Source: Klebsiella huaxiensis (lineage in GTDB: Bacteria; Pseudomonadota; Gammaproteobacteria; Enterobacterales; Enterobacteriaceae). From it: DNA of 64,000 nucleotides. Position numbers and translations under genes: made by a program. Shown here piece by piece: positions 26,267 to 34,292 of this stretch. The DNA is taken from positions 868,001 through 932,000 of the forward strand of contig NZ_CP036175.1 in the NCBI RefSeq assembly GCF_003261575.2, written 5' to 3'. Numbering within the stretch: the first letter of the stretch is position 1; every line of letters starts with the position of its first letter. Below the pieces are notes generated by a model. That model was not told the DNA's origin. It saw only the letters and a program-made list of their open reading frames with translations, and did no database searches.

Positions 26267-26295
26267 CAGCGGTTATTGTTGACCGCTGTTTTTTT
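26267..26295 (+). terminator. Rho-independent terminator after the DASS carrier
   Basis: Stem CAGCGGT/ACCGCTG with an 8-nt loop, followed by seven T. Confidence 0.88.
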
Positions 26296-26456
26296 AATTC
26301 ATCCAGTTATCACTCTGTACACATAAAAATCATGAAGCTTAAAATTTTATTTTTTTTTTAATTATATTCAGGATAGAAAATTTGATTATGTTACGGGTGG
26401 CTTTTTTGATGTTATAGAGTATGAAACGAAAAAACTTTTAAAAATTTAATTTCTCT

Positions 26457-26726
26457 TTGACCCGAAAAACCACGAAGACCCAGCAGCGATATATCGTCGA
26501 CTATCTTCCTAACCGGGATGATACCAGCACGTCATCTCTGAGCCTCAGCGGCAAATGGCCCAAAGAAGCTGGGTTTGATACCGGGCGCGGCGTAACGATC
26601 AGCATTGCTGGTGACTGTATTGTGCTGATCCCGGATAACGATGAAGTATATGAACTGCGTACGCAGCTTAAACAAGTGAAAGGGGATATAAAGGTGATGA
26701 CGGTGGGGGAACTCAATTTGCTTTGA
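26457..26726 (+). CDS. SymE-like toxin family protein (possibly degenerate)
   Basis: This ORF of 89 residues has a C-terminal core, LSLSGKWPKEAGFDTGRGV...GDCIVLIP, that matches the SymE family (AbrB-like fold RNA endonuclease toxins, E. coli SymE/SymR type I system). The only start is TTG at 26457, with no ribosome-binding site and a TAA at 26439, so translation is doubtful. Either the 5' end decayed or expression is deliberately weak, as SymE of E. coli is held down by an antisense RNA. I found no clear antisense promoter. The AT-rich surroundings suggest acquired DNA. Confidence 0.6.
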   Translation: MTRKTTKTQQRYIVDYLPNRDDTSTSSLSLSGKWPKEAGFDTGRGVTISIAGDCIVLIPDNDEVYELRTQLKQVKGDIKVMTVGELNLL

Positions 26727-26740
26727 TGGTGTTTAATATT

Positions 26741-26765
26741 ATCCCCAAAAAGCAAAAATGGGGTT
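26741..26765 (+). terminator. Hairpin after the SymE-like ORF
   Basis: CCCCA/TGGGG around an A-rich loop (AAAAGCAAAAA). A near copy, CCCCCGAAAGCAAAAATGGGG, recurs at 27937-27957, so this may be part of a repeated unit rather than a simple terminator. Confidence 0.5.
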
Positions 26766-26839
26766 GATGACTTCTTATTAACAGGCAATGACTCAATTTT
26801 AGTTACAGTCTTGTCTCTTCAGCTCCGGTAACTGAACGA

Positions 26840-26873
26840 GAGCTGGCTTAACCATGCTGATTAAGCCGTTCTC
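26840..26873. terminator. Hairpin downstream of the DUF1090 gene
   Basis: An extended stem (GAGAG and GGCTTAA pairing with TTAAGCC and TCTC) lies between the SymE-like ORF and the convergent DUF1090 gene, with T-rich sequence on the plus strand. Confidence 0.55.
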
Positions 26874-26879
26874 TTTTCT

Positions 26880-27287
26880 TTAATGCGTGTTTATTGATTG
26901 AATAAGCCCAGACCGTGCTTCCCTCAACTCATCTTTAGCCTCTTGCAGTTTCCATTCTTTTTTTCTGATCTTATCCGGCTCGCCGGATGCTTGAGCACGA
27001 TGAAGGTCTGCCATTCTCTCACTGACTTTTTCTTCTTTATCCGCTACTTTTTCCTGCCATCCGGAAGTGATTTTATTATCTGTACAGTAGAGTCGAGTTT
27101 TTTTTAGCGCTCTCTCCAGTCCCTCGACTCTATGTATATTTCCGTATGTTCTGGCATATTCTAGCTGTTTTTGGATTCGGTACTCTTTTTCTGCGCAGCC
27201 ATGTAGAGTATTAGATGCAGTGGCTATGCCTGAAAACATAGCGTTGAGTAAGAAAAAACAGGCTAATGGTTTTATTATATACTTCAC
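26880..27287 (-). CDS. DUF1090 family periplasmic protein (YqjC-like)
   Basis: The 135-residue protein starts with a signal peptide (about 1-24, ending GIATA). The mature part has two Cys (HGCAEKEY and LYCTDNK), an early helix IQKQLEYARTYGNIHRVEGLE, and a long charged, probably coiled-coil C-terminal region rich in Lys, Glu and Arg. This is the layout of DUF1090/YqjC proteins, whose role is unknown but linked to envelope stress. The start is GTG with AAGGA 6 nt upstream. Base composition is AT-rich compared with core neighbours. Confidence 0.85.
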   Translation of the reverse strand: MKYIIKPLACFFLLNAMFSGIATASNTLHGCAEKEYRIQKQLEYARTYGNIHRVEGLERALKKTRLYCTDNKITSGWQEKVADKEEKVSERMADLHRAQASGEPDKIRKKEWKLQEAKDELREARSGLIQSINTH

Positions 27288-27510
27288 GATAAATCCTTCA
27301 TCGATAGGGTAAAAGCAAAATCTGATATTGCAAATATATAACTTAAAATGATGTCATGAGTGTGAAAGATATTCAACGTTCATGTTATTAAGAATGTTCC
27401 TAAAGCATTCTTTTTTTATGTTGTTTTTTTTGGGGTGTGATAGCTATTTATAATATCAGAATTTTCAGCTTTATAAATGTGCAATTAGATAACCTCTGTT
27501 TATACCTATC
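27288..27510. other. AT-rich gap with nothing recognised
   Basis: This is very AT-rich DNA upstream of the DUF1090 gene, presumably containing its promoter. I see no gene, repeat or operator. Short open frames here have no ribosome-binding site. Confidence 0.5.
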
Positions 27511-27627
27511 ATACTTCAAGCTGTATCTTTGTTGGCTGCCTGCGCTTACCCCGGTTACGTACTATTTGTACGTTCCCAGGGATGCACTTAGTCGCCATCG
27601 CGATGCAATCAGAACTATTTAGGGAAT
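27511..27627. repeat. Palindromic enterobacterial intergenic repeat, about 117 bp
   Basis: The element runs from ATACTTCAAGCTGTATC to GATGCAATCAGAAC-TATTTAGGG. Its central hairpin pairs CCCGGTTACGTAC with GTACGTTCCCAGGG around CTATTT. The CTTCAAG...TTGGCTGC...CTATTTAGGG layout matches a widespread short intergenic repeat of enteric genomes as I remember it. It has no coding capacity. The remaining bases 27628-27900 are AT-rich with no recognised feature. Confidence 0.65.
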
Positions 27628-27957
27628 ATATCGCCCATATCTTGCAGGTGTATGCTTTATTTTTATCTATATTGAACTTAATAGTTTGTAGTGATTAGTA
27701 CCATATAAATTAAAATATGAAAGTTGAGCGGTTTATAATGACTTATACTTGACGCGAGGGCAGTAAGAGGATTTTTGTTAGCGATAAAAAGGATTGTACC
27801 CGTTTATTGCTCTTTTTGGACTGATTCCAGATTGCTGGTAGCATATTATTCTGGTCTGTGAATCCTGGCTTCGGTCTCTAATATAATGGCATCTATTTCA
27901 ACCATAAGTCGTTCGTGAGTCACATCTGGGCGACATCCCCCGAAAGCAAAAATGGGG

Positions 27958-27986
27958 TCTTTAAAATAGTGGTATCCAGACTCGGA
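27958..27986 (-). repeat. Degenerate copy of tRNA-Phe 3' end and flank
   Basis: TCTTTAAAATAGTGGTATCC with the following AGACTCGGA resembles the 29 bases at 28121-28149 (tRNA-Phe 3' end plus its downstream flank), in the same orientation and 163 bp away. Over the tRNA part, 14 of 17 bases match. It looks like the remnant of an attachment site from an element once integrated at the tRNA, or of a lost second tRNA copy. Confidence 0.6.
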
Positions 27987-28092
27987 CTACTGCCGGAGGC
28001 GTTGAATCGCGCGTTTGCCGTGCTGGCCCCGAAGGGGTTAGCTGCTGTGTGGCGAATAATCGAACGTAGTTGGATGAAGAGTCTGTTTTTCC

Positions 28093-28122
28093 AAAAGCAA
28101 AAACCCGCCTTTTGGGCGGGTT
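28093..28122 (-). terminator. Terminator of the tRNA-Phe gene
   Basis: On the minus strand, stem AACCCGCC/GGCGGGTT is followed by a run of T. It lies 10 bp beyond the tRNA CCA end. Confidence 0.9.
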
Positions 28123-28132
28123 CTTTAAATAG

Positions 28133-28208
28133 TGGTGCCCGGACTCGGAATCGAACCAAGGACACGGGGATTTTCAATCCCCTGCTCTACCGACTGAGCT
28201 ATCCGGGC
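28133..28208 (-). tRNA. pheV: tRNA-Phe (GAA)
   Basis: The 76-nt cloverleaf has acceptor stem GCCCGGA/TCCGGGC, D-loop AGCTCAGTCGGTAGAGC, anticodon GAA in the loop TTGAAAA, T-arm GGTTCGATTCC and an encoded CCA. It occupies the position of E. coli pheV beside yqgA. This tRNA is a known integration target for islands in enterics, and the degenerate duplicate nearby fits that. Confidence 0.98.
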
Positions 28209-28313
28209 AACGGGGCGCATTAAACCTGATTCGCCGCACCTCGTCAACGAAATTTATCTGTTTCGCAGCAGACTGAACAATCTATCACCACATTGAATCA
28301 AAAGCACGCATCT

Positions 28314-29030
28314 TCAGGCGAAAAACGTCACCCAGGCTACGGAAATCGGCATTGCCAGCACCAGGGCAGGCAGCATGTTCACTACGGCGAACATTTTAAT
28401 CCCACAGATACGCAGACCGGTTGCGACCAGCAGCATGCCGCCTACGGCGCTGAAATCCGCCATCATCATCGGCGTGGTCAGCGGCATAATCAGCGATGCA
28501 CCGGCTACCAGGGTGAGCTGAATTGCCAGCATCGGCACGCAAATGGCCGAAACGGCCAGCCCCAGGGTGCAGGCAAAAATGGTGGCAGTAAAGAAGTCGA
28601 GAAACGCTTTGGCGATAAGAATACTGTTGTCGCCCGTCATCCCTTCGCGCATTGCGCCGAAAATCCCAGTTCCGCTGGCGCAGAACAGCACGATAATCGC
28701 GACGTAGCTTTGAATATAGGACTCGTGCGCTGAGGCCTTTTTCTGTCCTTTTTTTGGCGAGAGTAGCTGCTGGAGCTTGCTGACCAGCGTATTGATACCT
28801 TTTTCCATATTGCACACTTCGCCGAGTAGCGCGCCTACCAGCGTTGAAAGCACCATTACCGGCAGGTTGGCGCATTTGATCACCAACAGAATACCTATGC
28901 CTAATGATGCGAGACCAAAAATAGAGGTCATCGATGTACGGATCCGTTCCGGTAATCGCTGACTTAAGAGTGAGCCGAGCACGCCGCCCAAAAGGACCGC
29001 GCTGGCGTTAATAAATGGCCCTGTAACCAA
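28314..29030 (-). CDS. yqgA: DUF554 family inner-membrane protein
   Basis: The 238-residue protein has about seven hydrophobic segments and conserved DUF554 features (GPFINASAVLLGGVLGSLLS at the N-terminus, GMTGDNSILIAKAFLDFFTA, and ATGLRICGIKMF). It is a possible transporter; the function is unknown. The start is TTG at 29030, supported by AGGAG 7 nt upstream and by agreement with the YqgA N-terminus; a longer open frame to 29066 lacks such a site. It is divergent from the speC leader. Confidence 0.92.
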   Translation of the reverse strand: MVTGPFINASAVLLGGVLGSLLSQRLPERIRTSMTSIFGLASLGIGILLVIKCANLPVMVLSTLVGALLGEVCNMEKGINTLVSKLQQLLSPKKGQKKASAHESYIQSYVAIIVLFCASGTGIFGAMREGMTGDNSILIAKAFLDFFTATIFACTLGLAVSAICVPMLAIQLTLVAGASLIMPLTTPMMMADFSAVGGMLLVATGLRICGIKMFAVVNMLPALVLAMPISVAWVTFFA

Positions 29031-29155
29031 AGCAAAACTCCTGTTAATTATCCCTAATGACCGCATTATTATGACGTGAAACTGGCTAAAAGGCTTGTGT
29101 ATACGTGAGGTGACTGCATACGTATTTCATCTTGCGCACCCTATATAAAGGTGAC

Positions 29156-29203
29156 ATGATTGCGCGAATTTTCTCCTCTCCAGACATGAGGCCGCCGGGA
29201 TGA
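29156..29203 (+). CDS. Putative speC upstream ORF 1 (15 residues)
   Basis: This is a short ORF, MIARIFSSPDMRPPG, with AAGGTG just upstream of its ATG. Its TGA overlaps the ATG of the next upstream ORF as ATGA, suggesting translational coupling. It lies in the 432-bp yqgA-speC interval. The evidence is the ribosome-binding site and the coupling; conservation is untested. Confidence 0.4.
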   Translation: MIARIFSSPDMRPPG

Positions 29204-29295
29204 CAACATTGCCACGACATCACCGTTGCGTACAGATGCGCAGACAGCCTCGTCTTGCTACCCTTACTCTGTACCCTCTGCCCACCATGCGGTGA
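29200..29295 (+). CDS. Putative arginine-rich speC leader peptide (31 residues)
   Basis: The ORF starts at the ATGA overlap with upstream ORF 1; a GAGG lies 8 nt before its ATG. The product begins MTTLPRHHRCVQMRRQPR and ends in PTMR. It has 6 Arg and 2 His in 31 residues, with CGA, AGA and CGG among the Arg codons. Its second half coincides with a pyrimidine-rich stretch (29248-29286). The stop codon lies at the base of a GTGAGC/GCTCAC hairpin, and speC starts 168 nt further on. The layout recalls the SpeFL leader of inducible ornithine decarboxylase speF; a regulatory role is inference. Confidence 0.45.
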   Translation: MTTLPRHHRCVQMRRQPRLATLTLYPLPTMR

Positions 29296-29353
29296 GCGTA
29301 ACGTATGCTCACTGCAGGACAACAGTAAGAGCGGACGCGGTCTGCTTTTACTG
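29248..29353 (+). promoter_or_regulatory. speC leader: C/T-rich stretch and two hairpins
   Basis: Bases 29248-29286 contain only four G in 39, a composition typical of Rho loading sites. Hairpin GTGAGC/GCTCAC (29292-29312) begins at the upstream ORF stop. Hairpin CAGTAAGAGC/GCTTTTACTG (29325-29354) follows. Bases 29296-29462 have no other recognised gene. A Rho-dependent, translation-coupled control of speC is possible but unproven. Confidence 0.4.
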
Positions 29354-29462
29354 ATGTCTGGCGGTCGGAGCTGGGATCCAGTCAGACCCTGACAGTTCGT
29401 TGGCCAGAGCGTACATGCCCTGGCTGAAGCCTTTTACTCTCCGGAAACGGGTATTCGCGCTC

Positions 29463-31601
29463 ATGAAATCAATGCACATTGCCGCCAGCCACGAGCTGGT
29501 ATCCCGCCTGTCAACCCACCGTCGCGTGGTGACCCTCGACAGTACTGATTTTACCGATGTGGCGGCAGTCGTCATTACCGCAGCGGACAGCCGCAGCGGC
29601 ATCCTTTCGTTGTTGAAACGCACGGGCTTTAACCTGCCGGTCTTTCTTTTCAGTGAAGTTGACCATGAAAAACCGCAAGGCGTGATGGCGATTGTTAGCG
29701 GTAAAGAGCAGGAGTGGCTGGAGCTGGAAGCCGCCGCCTGCGGTTATGAAGAAAACCTGCTGCCGCCGTTCTTCGATACCCTGACCCAGTACGTGGAGAT
29801 GGATAACAGCACCTTTGCCTGTCCCGGCCATCAACACGGCGCGTTCTTTAAGAAGCATCCGGCAGGACGGCAGTTTTTCGACTTCTTTGGTGAGAACGTC
29901 TTTCGCGCCGACATGTGCAACGCCGACGTTAAGCTCGGCGATCTGCTGATTCATGAAGGTTCGGCCAAACATGCGCAGAAGTTCGCCGCGAAGGTCTTTA
30001 ACGCTGATAAAACCTATTTTGTCCTTAACGGCACCTCGGCGGCGAATAAGGTGGTGACCAATGCGCTGCTGACCCGTGGCGATCTGGTACTGTTCGACCG
30101 TAATAACCATAAATCAAACCATCATGGTGCGCTGGTTCAGGCGGGAGCGACGCCGGTTTATCTTGAGGCGTCGCGCAATCCGTTTGGTTTTATTGGCGGG
30201 ATTGATGAGCACTGCTTTGATGATGGTTACCTGCGCGAGCTTATCCGCGAAGTGGCTCCGGAGAAGGCGGATACCGCGCGTCCGTTCCGTCTGGCGATTA
30301 TCCAGTTGGGCACTTACGACGGCACCATCTACAACGCTCGTCAGGTGGTGGATAAAATCGGCCATCTGTGCGACTACATCCTGTTTGACTCCGCATGGGT
30401 CGGCTACGAACAGTTTATCGACATGATGGCCGACACCTCGCCGCTGCTGCTGGAGCTTAACGAAAACGATCCGGGCATTTTTGTCACTCAGTCGGTGCAT
30501 AAACAGCAGGCCGGTTTTTCGCAAACCTCGCAGATCCACAAAAAGGATAATCACCTGCGCGGGCAGGAGCGTTTTTGCCCACATAAGCGGCTGAATAACG
30601 CCTTTATGCTGCATGCCTCCACCAGCCCATTTTATCCGCTGTTTGCCGCCCTGGACGTGAATGCCAAAATCCACGAAGGGGAGAGCGGACGCCGCCTGTG
30701 GGCAGAGTGCGTAGCGCTGGGCATCGAAGCACGTAAAGCGATTATCGCCAACTGCAAAATGATCCAGCCGTTTATTCCGCCGGTTGTAGCAGGGCGTCCG
30801 TGGCAGGATCATCCCACCGAAGCTATCACCCGCGAGCGCCGTTTCTTCAGCTTTGAGCCGGGTGCGCGCTGGCACGGTTTTGAAGGCTATGCCAGCGATC
30901 AGTATTTCGTCGATCCATGCAAGCTGTTGCTGACCACGCCGGGTATTGACGCCGAAAGCGGTGAATATACCGATTTCGGCATTCCGGCGACCATTCTGGC
31001 GCACTATCTGCGTGAGAACGGCATCGTGCCGGAGAAGTGCGACCTGAACTCAATTCTGTTCCTGCTGACGCCCGCTGAAAGCGCGGAGAAGCTGGCGCAG
31101 CTGGTGGCGATGCTGGCGCAGTTTGAACAGCATATCGAATCCGATACGCCGCTGGCCGACGTGCTGCCGACCATCTTTAACAAATACCCGGTACGCTATC
31201 GGGATTACACTATTCGCGAACTGTGTCAGGAGATGCATGATCTGTACGTGAGTTTTGATGTGAAGGATTTGCAGAAAGAGATGTTCCGCAAGCAGAGCTT
31301 CCCGCGTGCGGTGATGAACCCGCAGGACGCCAACCGGGAGTTTATTCGCGGTAACGTGGAGCTGGTGCGTTTAAGCGAAGCCGAAGGGCGGATTGCTGCG
31401 GAAGGTGCGCTGCCGTATCCGCCGGGCGTGCTGTGCGTGGTGCCTGGCGAAATCTGGGGCGGCGCGGTGTTGCGTTATTTCCTGGCGCTGGAAGAGGGCG
31501 TCAATATGCTGCCAGGTTTCTCGCCGGAGCTGCAGGGGGTTTATAGCGAAACGGACCCTGATGGTATTAAGCGGTTGTACGGGTATGTGCTGAAAGCGTA
31601 A
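29463..31601 (+). CDS. speC: Biosynthetic ornithine decarboxylase
   Basis: The 712-residue fold-type I PLP decarboxylase converts ornithine to putrescine. An N-terminal wing domain (about 1-105) is followed by the PLP domain with the cofactor Lys in TQSVHKQQAGFSQTSQIH, His and Asp in FVLNGTSAANK and LFDSAWVGYEQF, and the C-terminal domain ending GVYSETDPDGIKRLYGYV. ATG 29463 matches the E. coli SpeC start; 21 upstream in-frame residues are leader sequence. The ribosome-binding site is poor, which makes control through the structured leader plausible. Confidence 0.97.
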   Translation: MKSMHIAASHELVSRLSTHRRVVTLDSTDFTDVAAVVITAADSRSGILSLLKRTGFNLPVFLFSEVDHEKPQGVMAIVSGKEQEWLELEAAACGYEENLLPPFFDTLTQYVEMDNSTFACPGHQHGAFFKKHPAGRQFFDFFGENVFRADMCNADVKLGDLLIHEGSAKHAQKFAAKVFNADKTYFVLNGTSAANKVVTNALLTRGDLVLFDRNNHKSNHHGALVQAGATPVYLEASRNPFGFIGGIDEHCFDDGYLRELIREVAPEKADTARPFRLAIIQLGTYDGTIYNARQVVDKIGHLCDYILFDSAWVGYEQFIDMMADTSPLLLELNENDPGIFVTQSVHKQQAGFSQTSQIHKKDNHLRGQERFCPHKRLNNAFMLHASTSPFYPLFAALDVNAKIHEGESGRRLWAECVALGIEARKAIIANCKMIQPFIPPVVAGRPWQDHPTEAITRERRFFSFEPGARWHGFEGYASDQYFVDPCKLLLTTPGIDAESGEYTDFGIPATILAHYLRENGIVPEKCDLNSILFLLTPAESAEKLAQLVAMLAQFEQHIESDTPLADVLPTIFNKYPVRYRDYTIRELCQEMHDLYVSFDVKDLQKEMFRKQSFPRAVMNPQDANREFIRGNVELVRLSEAEGRIAAEGALPYPPGVLCVVPGEIWGGAVLRYFLALEEGVNMLPGFSPELQGVYSETDPDGIKRLYGYVLKA

Positions 31602-31631
31602 ACCGGGACCAGGTATTGTGCGCGTATTTTT

Positions 31632-31705
31632 GCCGGATGGCGGCTGGCGCCTTATCCGGCCTACAAATTCTGCATGCCCGGTAAGGCGCCAGCCGCCACC
31701 GGGCA
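31632..31705. repeat. BIME (two inverted REP units) after speC
   Basis: Units GCCGGATGGCGGCTGGCGCC...CCGGCCTAC (31632-31664) and CCCGGTAAGGCGCC...CCACCGGGCA (31677-31705) face each other between convergent speC and nupG. This may terminate or stabilise both transcripts. Confidence 0.85.
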
Positions 31706-31712
31706 ATGACTA

Positions 31713-32966
31713 TCAGGCGTTCTGCTGTGCGACAGCAGGCTGTCTGACATGTTTGTACTTAAACAGCGCAACGAAGGCAAAGGCCAGCACCAGCGAGTAG
31801 CCAGCGAAAATTAGCCATACGCTCTGCCAGTCGGTAATCCCTTCGACGGTGAAGTGCTCCACCACTTTGCCGCTCACCATCCCGCCAAGAATGCAGCCAA
31901 AACCGTTGGTCATCATCAGGAACATCCCCTGAGCGCTGGCGCGAATTTCCGGTCGCACCTCTTTTTCCACAAATACCGAACCAGATATGTTGAAGAAGTC
32001 GAAGGCGCAACCGTAAACGATCATCGACAGCACCAGCAGCACGGTGCCGAACGGGGTTGGGTCGCCGTAGGCGAACAGGCCGAAACGCAGCATCCACGCC
32101 ACGATACTAATGAGCATCACGTTCTTGATGCCGTAGCGGCTGAGGAAGAACGGAATAGTCAGGATAAACAGGGTTTCCGAGATCTGCGAAATCGACATCA
32201 TCACCGAGGCGTGCTGCACGATAAAGCTGCTGGCGAACAGCGGATCTTTATCAAAGCTATGCAGGAAGGTATTGCCGAACATATTGGTAATTTGCAGTTC
32301 GGCACCCAGCATCATTGAGAAAATGAAGAAGATTGCCATACGCTTGTTTTTAAACAGCGCGAAGGCATCAAGGCCCAGCATTGAAGTCCAGTTCTGGTTT
32401 TTCTGCTGATTAGCCACCGGAATATGCGGCAGAGTCAGGGTGAAAAGCACCAACAGTACGGAGAGTGCTGCGCCGATATAGAGCTGCATATGGCTCAATT
32501 CGAAGCCGGAGAAGCTGACACCCCACATCGCAAAGATAAAACCGATGGTTCCCCAGATACGAATCGGCGGGAAATCGGTCACGATATCCATGTCCGCAGA
32601 CTGCAGGCGGTAGTATGAGATGGTGTTAATCAGGCCCAACGTCGGCATATAGGCCAGCGAGTTGAACAGGATGACCAGGAACATTTCGCCCGGCGTGGTG
32701 ACCTGGGCGGCAAGCCACAGGGTTAGCGCGCCGACCAGATGGCAAATCGCATAGACCCATTTAGCGCTGATCCACTTATCGGCCACGATACCGAGCAGCG
32801 TCGGCATAAACACCGCCGCGATACCGAGCGAACTATAAACCGCGCCAATGGCCGCACCGTCGAACTTGAGGGTGACGAACATATATGAGCCGAGCGTGGT
32901 CAGCCAGCTTCCCCAGAGACAGAACTGCAGGAACGACAGTATTTTGAGCTGCAGCTTAAGATTCAT
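31713..32966 (-). CDS. nupG: Nucleoside:H+ symporter NupG
   Basis: The 417-residue, 12-span carrier of the NHS subfamily of major facilitator proteins starts MNLKLQLKILSFLQFCLWGSW as in E. coli NupG and has motifs such as YFR-equivalent YYRLQSADMDIVTDFPPIRIWGT-like loops. It imports purine and pyrimidine nucleosides. In E. coli it is controlled by CRP, CytR and DeoR. The upstream region (32967-33060) has a partial CRP-like TGTTATTTAAAACACA, too weak to call firmly. Confidence 0.95.
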   Translation of the reverse strand: MNLKLQLKILSFLQFCLWGSWLTTLGSYMFVTLKFDGAAIGAVYSSLGIAAVFMPTLLGIVADKWISAKWVYAICHLVGALTLWLAAQVTTPGEMFLVILFNSLAYMPTLGLINTISYYRLQSADMDIVTDFPPIRIWGTIGFIFAMWGVSFSGFELSHMQLYIGAALSVLLVLFTLTLPHIPVANQQKNQNWTSMLGLDAFALFKNKRMAIFFIFSMMLGAELQITNMFGNTFLHSFDKDPLFASSFIVQHASVMMSISQISETLFILTIPFFLSRYGIKNVMLISIVAWMLRFGLFAYGDPTPFGTVLLVLSMIVYGCAFDFFNISGSVFVEKEVRPEIRASAQGMFLMMTNGFGCILGGMVSGKVVEHFTVEGITDWQSVWLIFAGYSLVLAFAFVALFKYKHVRQPAVAQQNA

Positions 32967-33124
32967 GTTTTGATCCTCACGGATATAGAATTGTTATGTG
33001 TTTTAAATAACATTTATGGCGTTATTTTGGTTGGATTCTATCATTTGTGCGATGGATGCTTTTGTTAACTGCCGCAGAAAATCGCAAAAGAGTTGTGCAG
33101 CAATATTGGGTATAGCAGAAGCAG

Positions 33125-33150
33125 AACGCCCTTGAAGAAACAAGGGCGTT
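33125..33150 (-). terminator. Terminator after mltC
   Basis: Perfect 10-bp stem AACGCCCTTG/CAAGGGCGTT with loop AAGAAA, 8 bp beyond the mltC stop; T-rich on the minus side. Confidence 0.85.
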
Positions 33151-33158
33151 GGTGAGGA

Positions 33159-34241
33159 TTACTTGCGGCGGTAGCCTTTTTGCGCGGTGTTAACTTTGTA
33201 CAGATAACGGCGCGACTCAGCGGATGGATGACGGCTGGTGATGGTCTGATAGACATCGCCCGGCGTCATGTTGTTGATGATATTTGCGGCCTGAATTTTA
33301 TCGCTGGAGAATACCCGCAGTACGCTGCCTGCACCGCCGTTATAGGCGGTAATCACCGCATAGCGACGTGATGTTGGGTTCTGGATGCCCGACAGATAGA
33401 CGTTGTTCAGCATCGCCAGGTAGGCGGTGCCGGTATCGATATTATTCGCCGGTTCGAACAGATAGCTACGGCTTGGCAGGCCAGATTTCCCCTGCGAACG
33501 GAATACGTCTTTCCCGGCGCTGTGCTGCACCACCTGCATCAGCCCCAGGGCGTCGGCGTGGCTGACCGCGTAGGGGTTGAAGGAGGACTCGGTTTGCATA
33601 ATCGCCAGAATCAGCGACTCATCAACGCCATACTTGCGTGATGCCTGGCGCACCATGCCAATGTATTTATGCGCACGCTTGTCGAGGTGGTTCGGCACAA
33701 GGTTAATGGTGATGCTGTAGATCATCCGCGGGCCGTTGCTGCGGCTTTTCATACGCGTTTGCAGCAAGTAGTCGGCGAAGCGCGCGGCGCGCCACTCCCA
33801 GCGAATAGATTCACCGGTGTTATCGACGACCTGGCCGTACAGGAACGGCTCTTTCGAAATCTGGATGTCATCGACGTCGGAATAGAGGTCGATGGAGTTA
33901 GGGTCGTCGCCCATCAGCAGGGTTTTAATAATAGCCTGGCGCAAGCGCCCGGCAGGGTCGGTCCCGGCAATAGTCTCGACAGTAATCGTACCTTCATCAA
34001 AGTTGATGTGGCTGCGGGTCTGATACTGATCGGTATATTTAACGTAGTCTTTCGGCCCGGCGAGCAGGACTTCGTTATAACCCCAAATGTTCTCGATATT
34101 ATGGGCGAACTGGCCCATCAGAATGTCAAAGCCGTTAGTGTCCTTCACCCACGCCTCGTTATACTCGGCGCCTTTTTTGGTAGAGCTGGAACACGAAACG
34201 AGCAAAGGCGCAATCAGCGCTAGCGCTAAGTATTTTTTCAT
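33159..34241 (-). CDS. mltC: Membrane-bound lytic murein transglycosylase C
   Basis: The 360-residue lipoprotein has signal MKKYLALALIAPLLVSC with lipobox Cys17. An N-terminal DUF3393 domain is followed by the SLT lysozyme-like domain from about 190 with catalytic Glu in LAIMQTESSFNPYA, then DALGLMQVV and AYNGGAGSV motifs. It cleaves peptidoglycan glycan strands to 1,6-anhydromuropeptides at the outer membrane. An adjacent ATG at 34244 would add one Met; the second ATG matches the family. It is last in the mutY-yggX-mltC operon. Confidence 0.96.
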   Translation of the reverse strand: MKKYLALALIAPLLVSCSSSTKKGAEYNEAWVKDTNGFDILMGQFAHNIENIWGYNEVLLAGPKDYVKYTDQYQTRSHINFDEGTITVETIAGTDPAGRLRQAIIKTLLMGDDPNSIDLYSDVDDIQISKEPFLYGQVVDNTGESIRWEWRAARFADYLLQTRMKSRSNGPRMIYSITINLVPNHLDKRAHKYIGMVRQASRKYGVDESLILAIMQTESSFNPYAVSHADALGLMQVVQHSAGKDVFRSQGKSGLPSRSYLFEPANNIDTGTAYLAMLNNVYLSGIQNPTSRRYAVITAYNGGAGSVLRVFSSDKIQAANIINNMTPGDVYQTITSRHPSAESRRYLYKVNTAQKGYRRK

Positions 34242-34292
34242 CATTCCGGGAGTGCGTGTTGTGTTTGTTGTGGTAAAGGGCCGGTCAGGCCC

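Noticed and set aside
26290..26340. LexA-like CTGTACAC upstream of the SymE-like ORF
   Set aside because: Only one half-site is present; the ACAG half is missing at the proper spacing.
27437..27622. 61-codon ORF
   Set aside because: It lies mostly in a palindromic intergenic repeat with no coding role.
27915..28223. 102-codon open frame on the plus strand
   Set aside because: It runs through the tRNA-Phe gene and its terminator on the other strand, has no ribosome-binding site and no protein-like features.
32967..33060. CRP/DeoR-like site TGTTATTTAAAACACA upstream of nupG
   Set aside because: Too few matches to either consensus to call, although CRP, CytR and DeoR control is known for nupG in E. 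coli.
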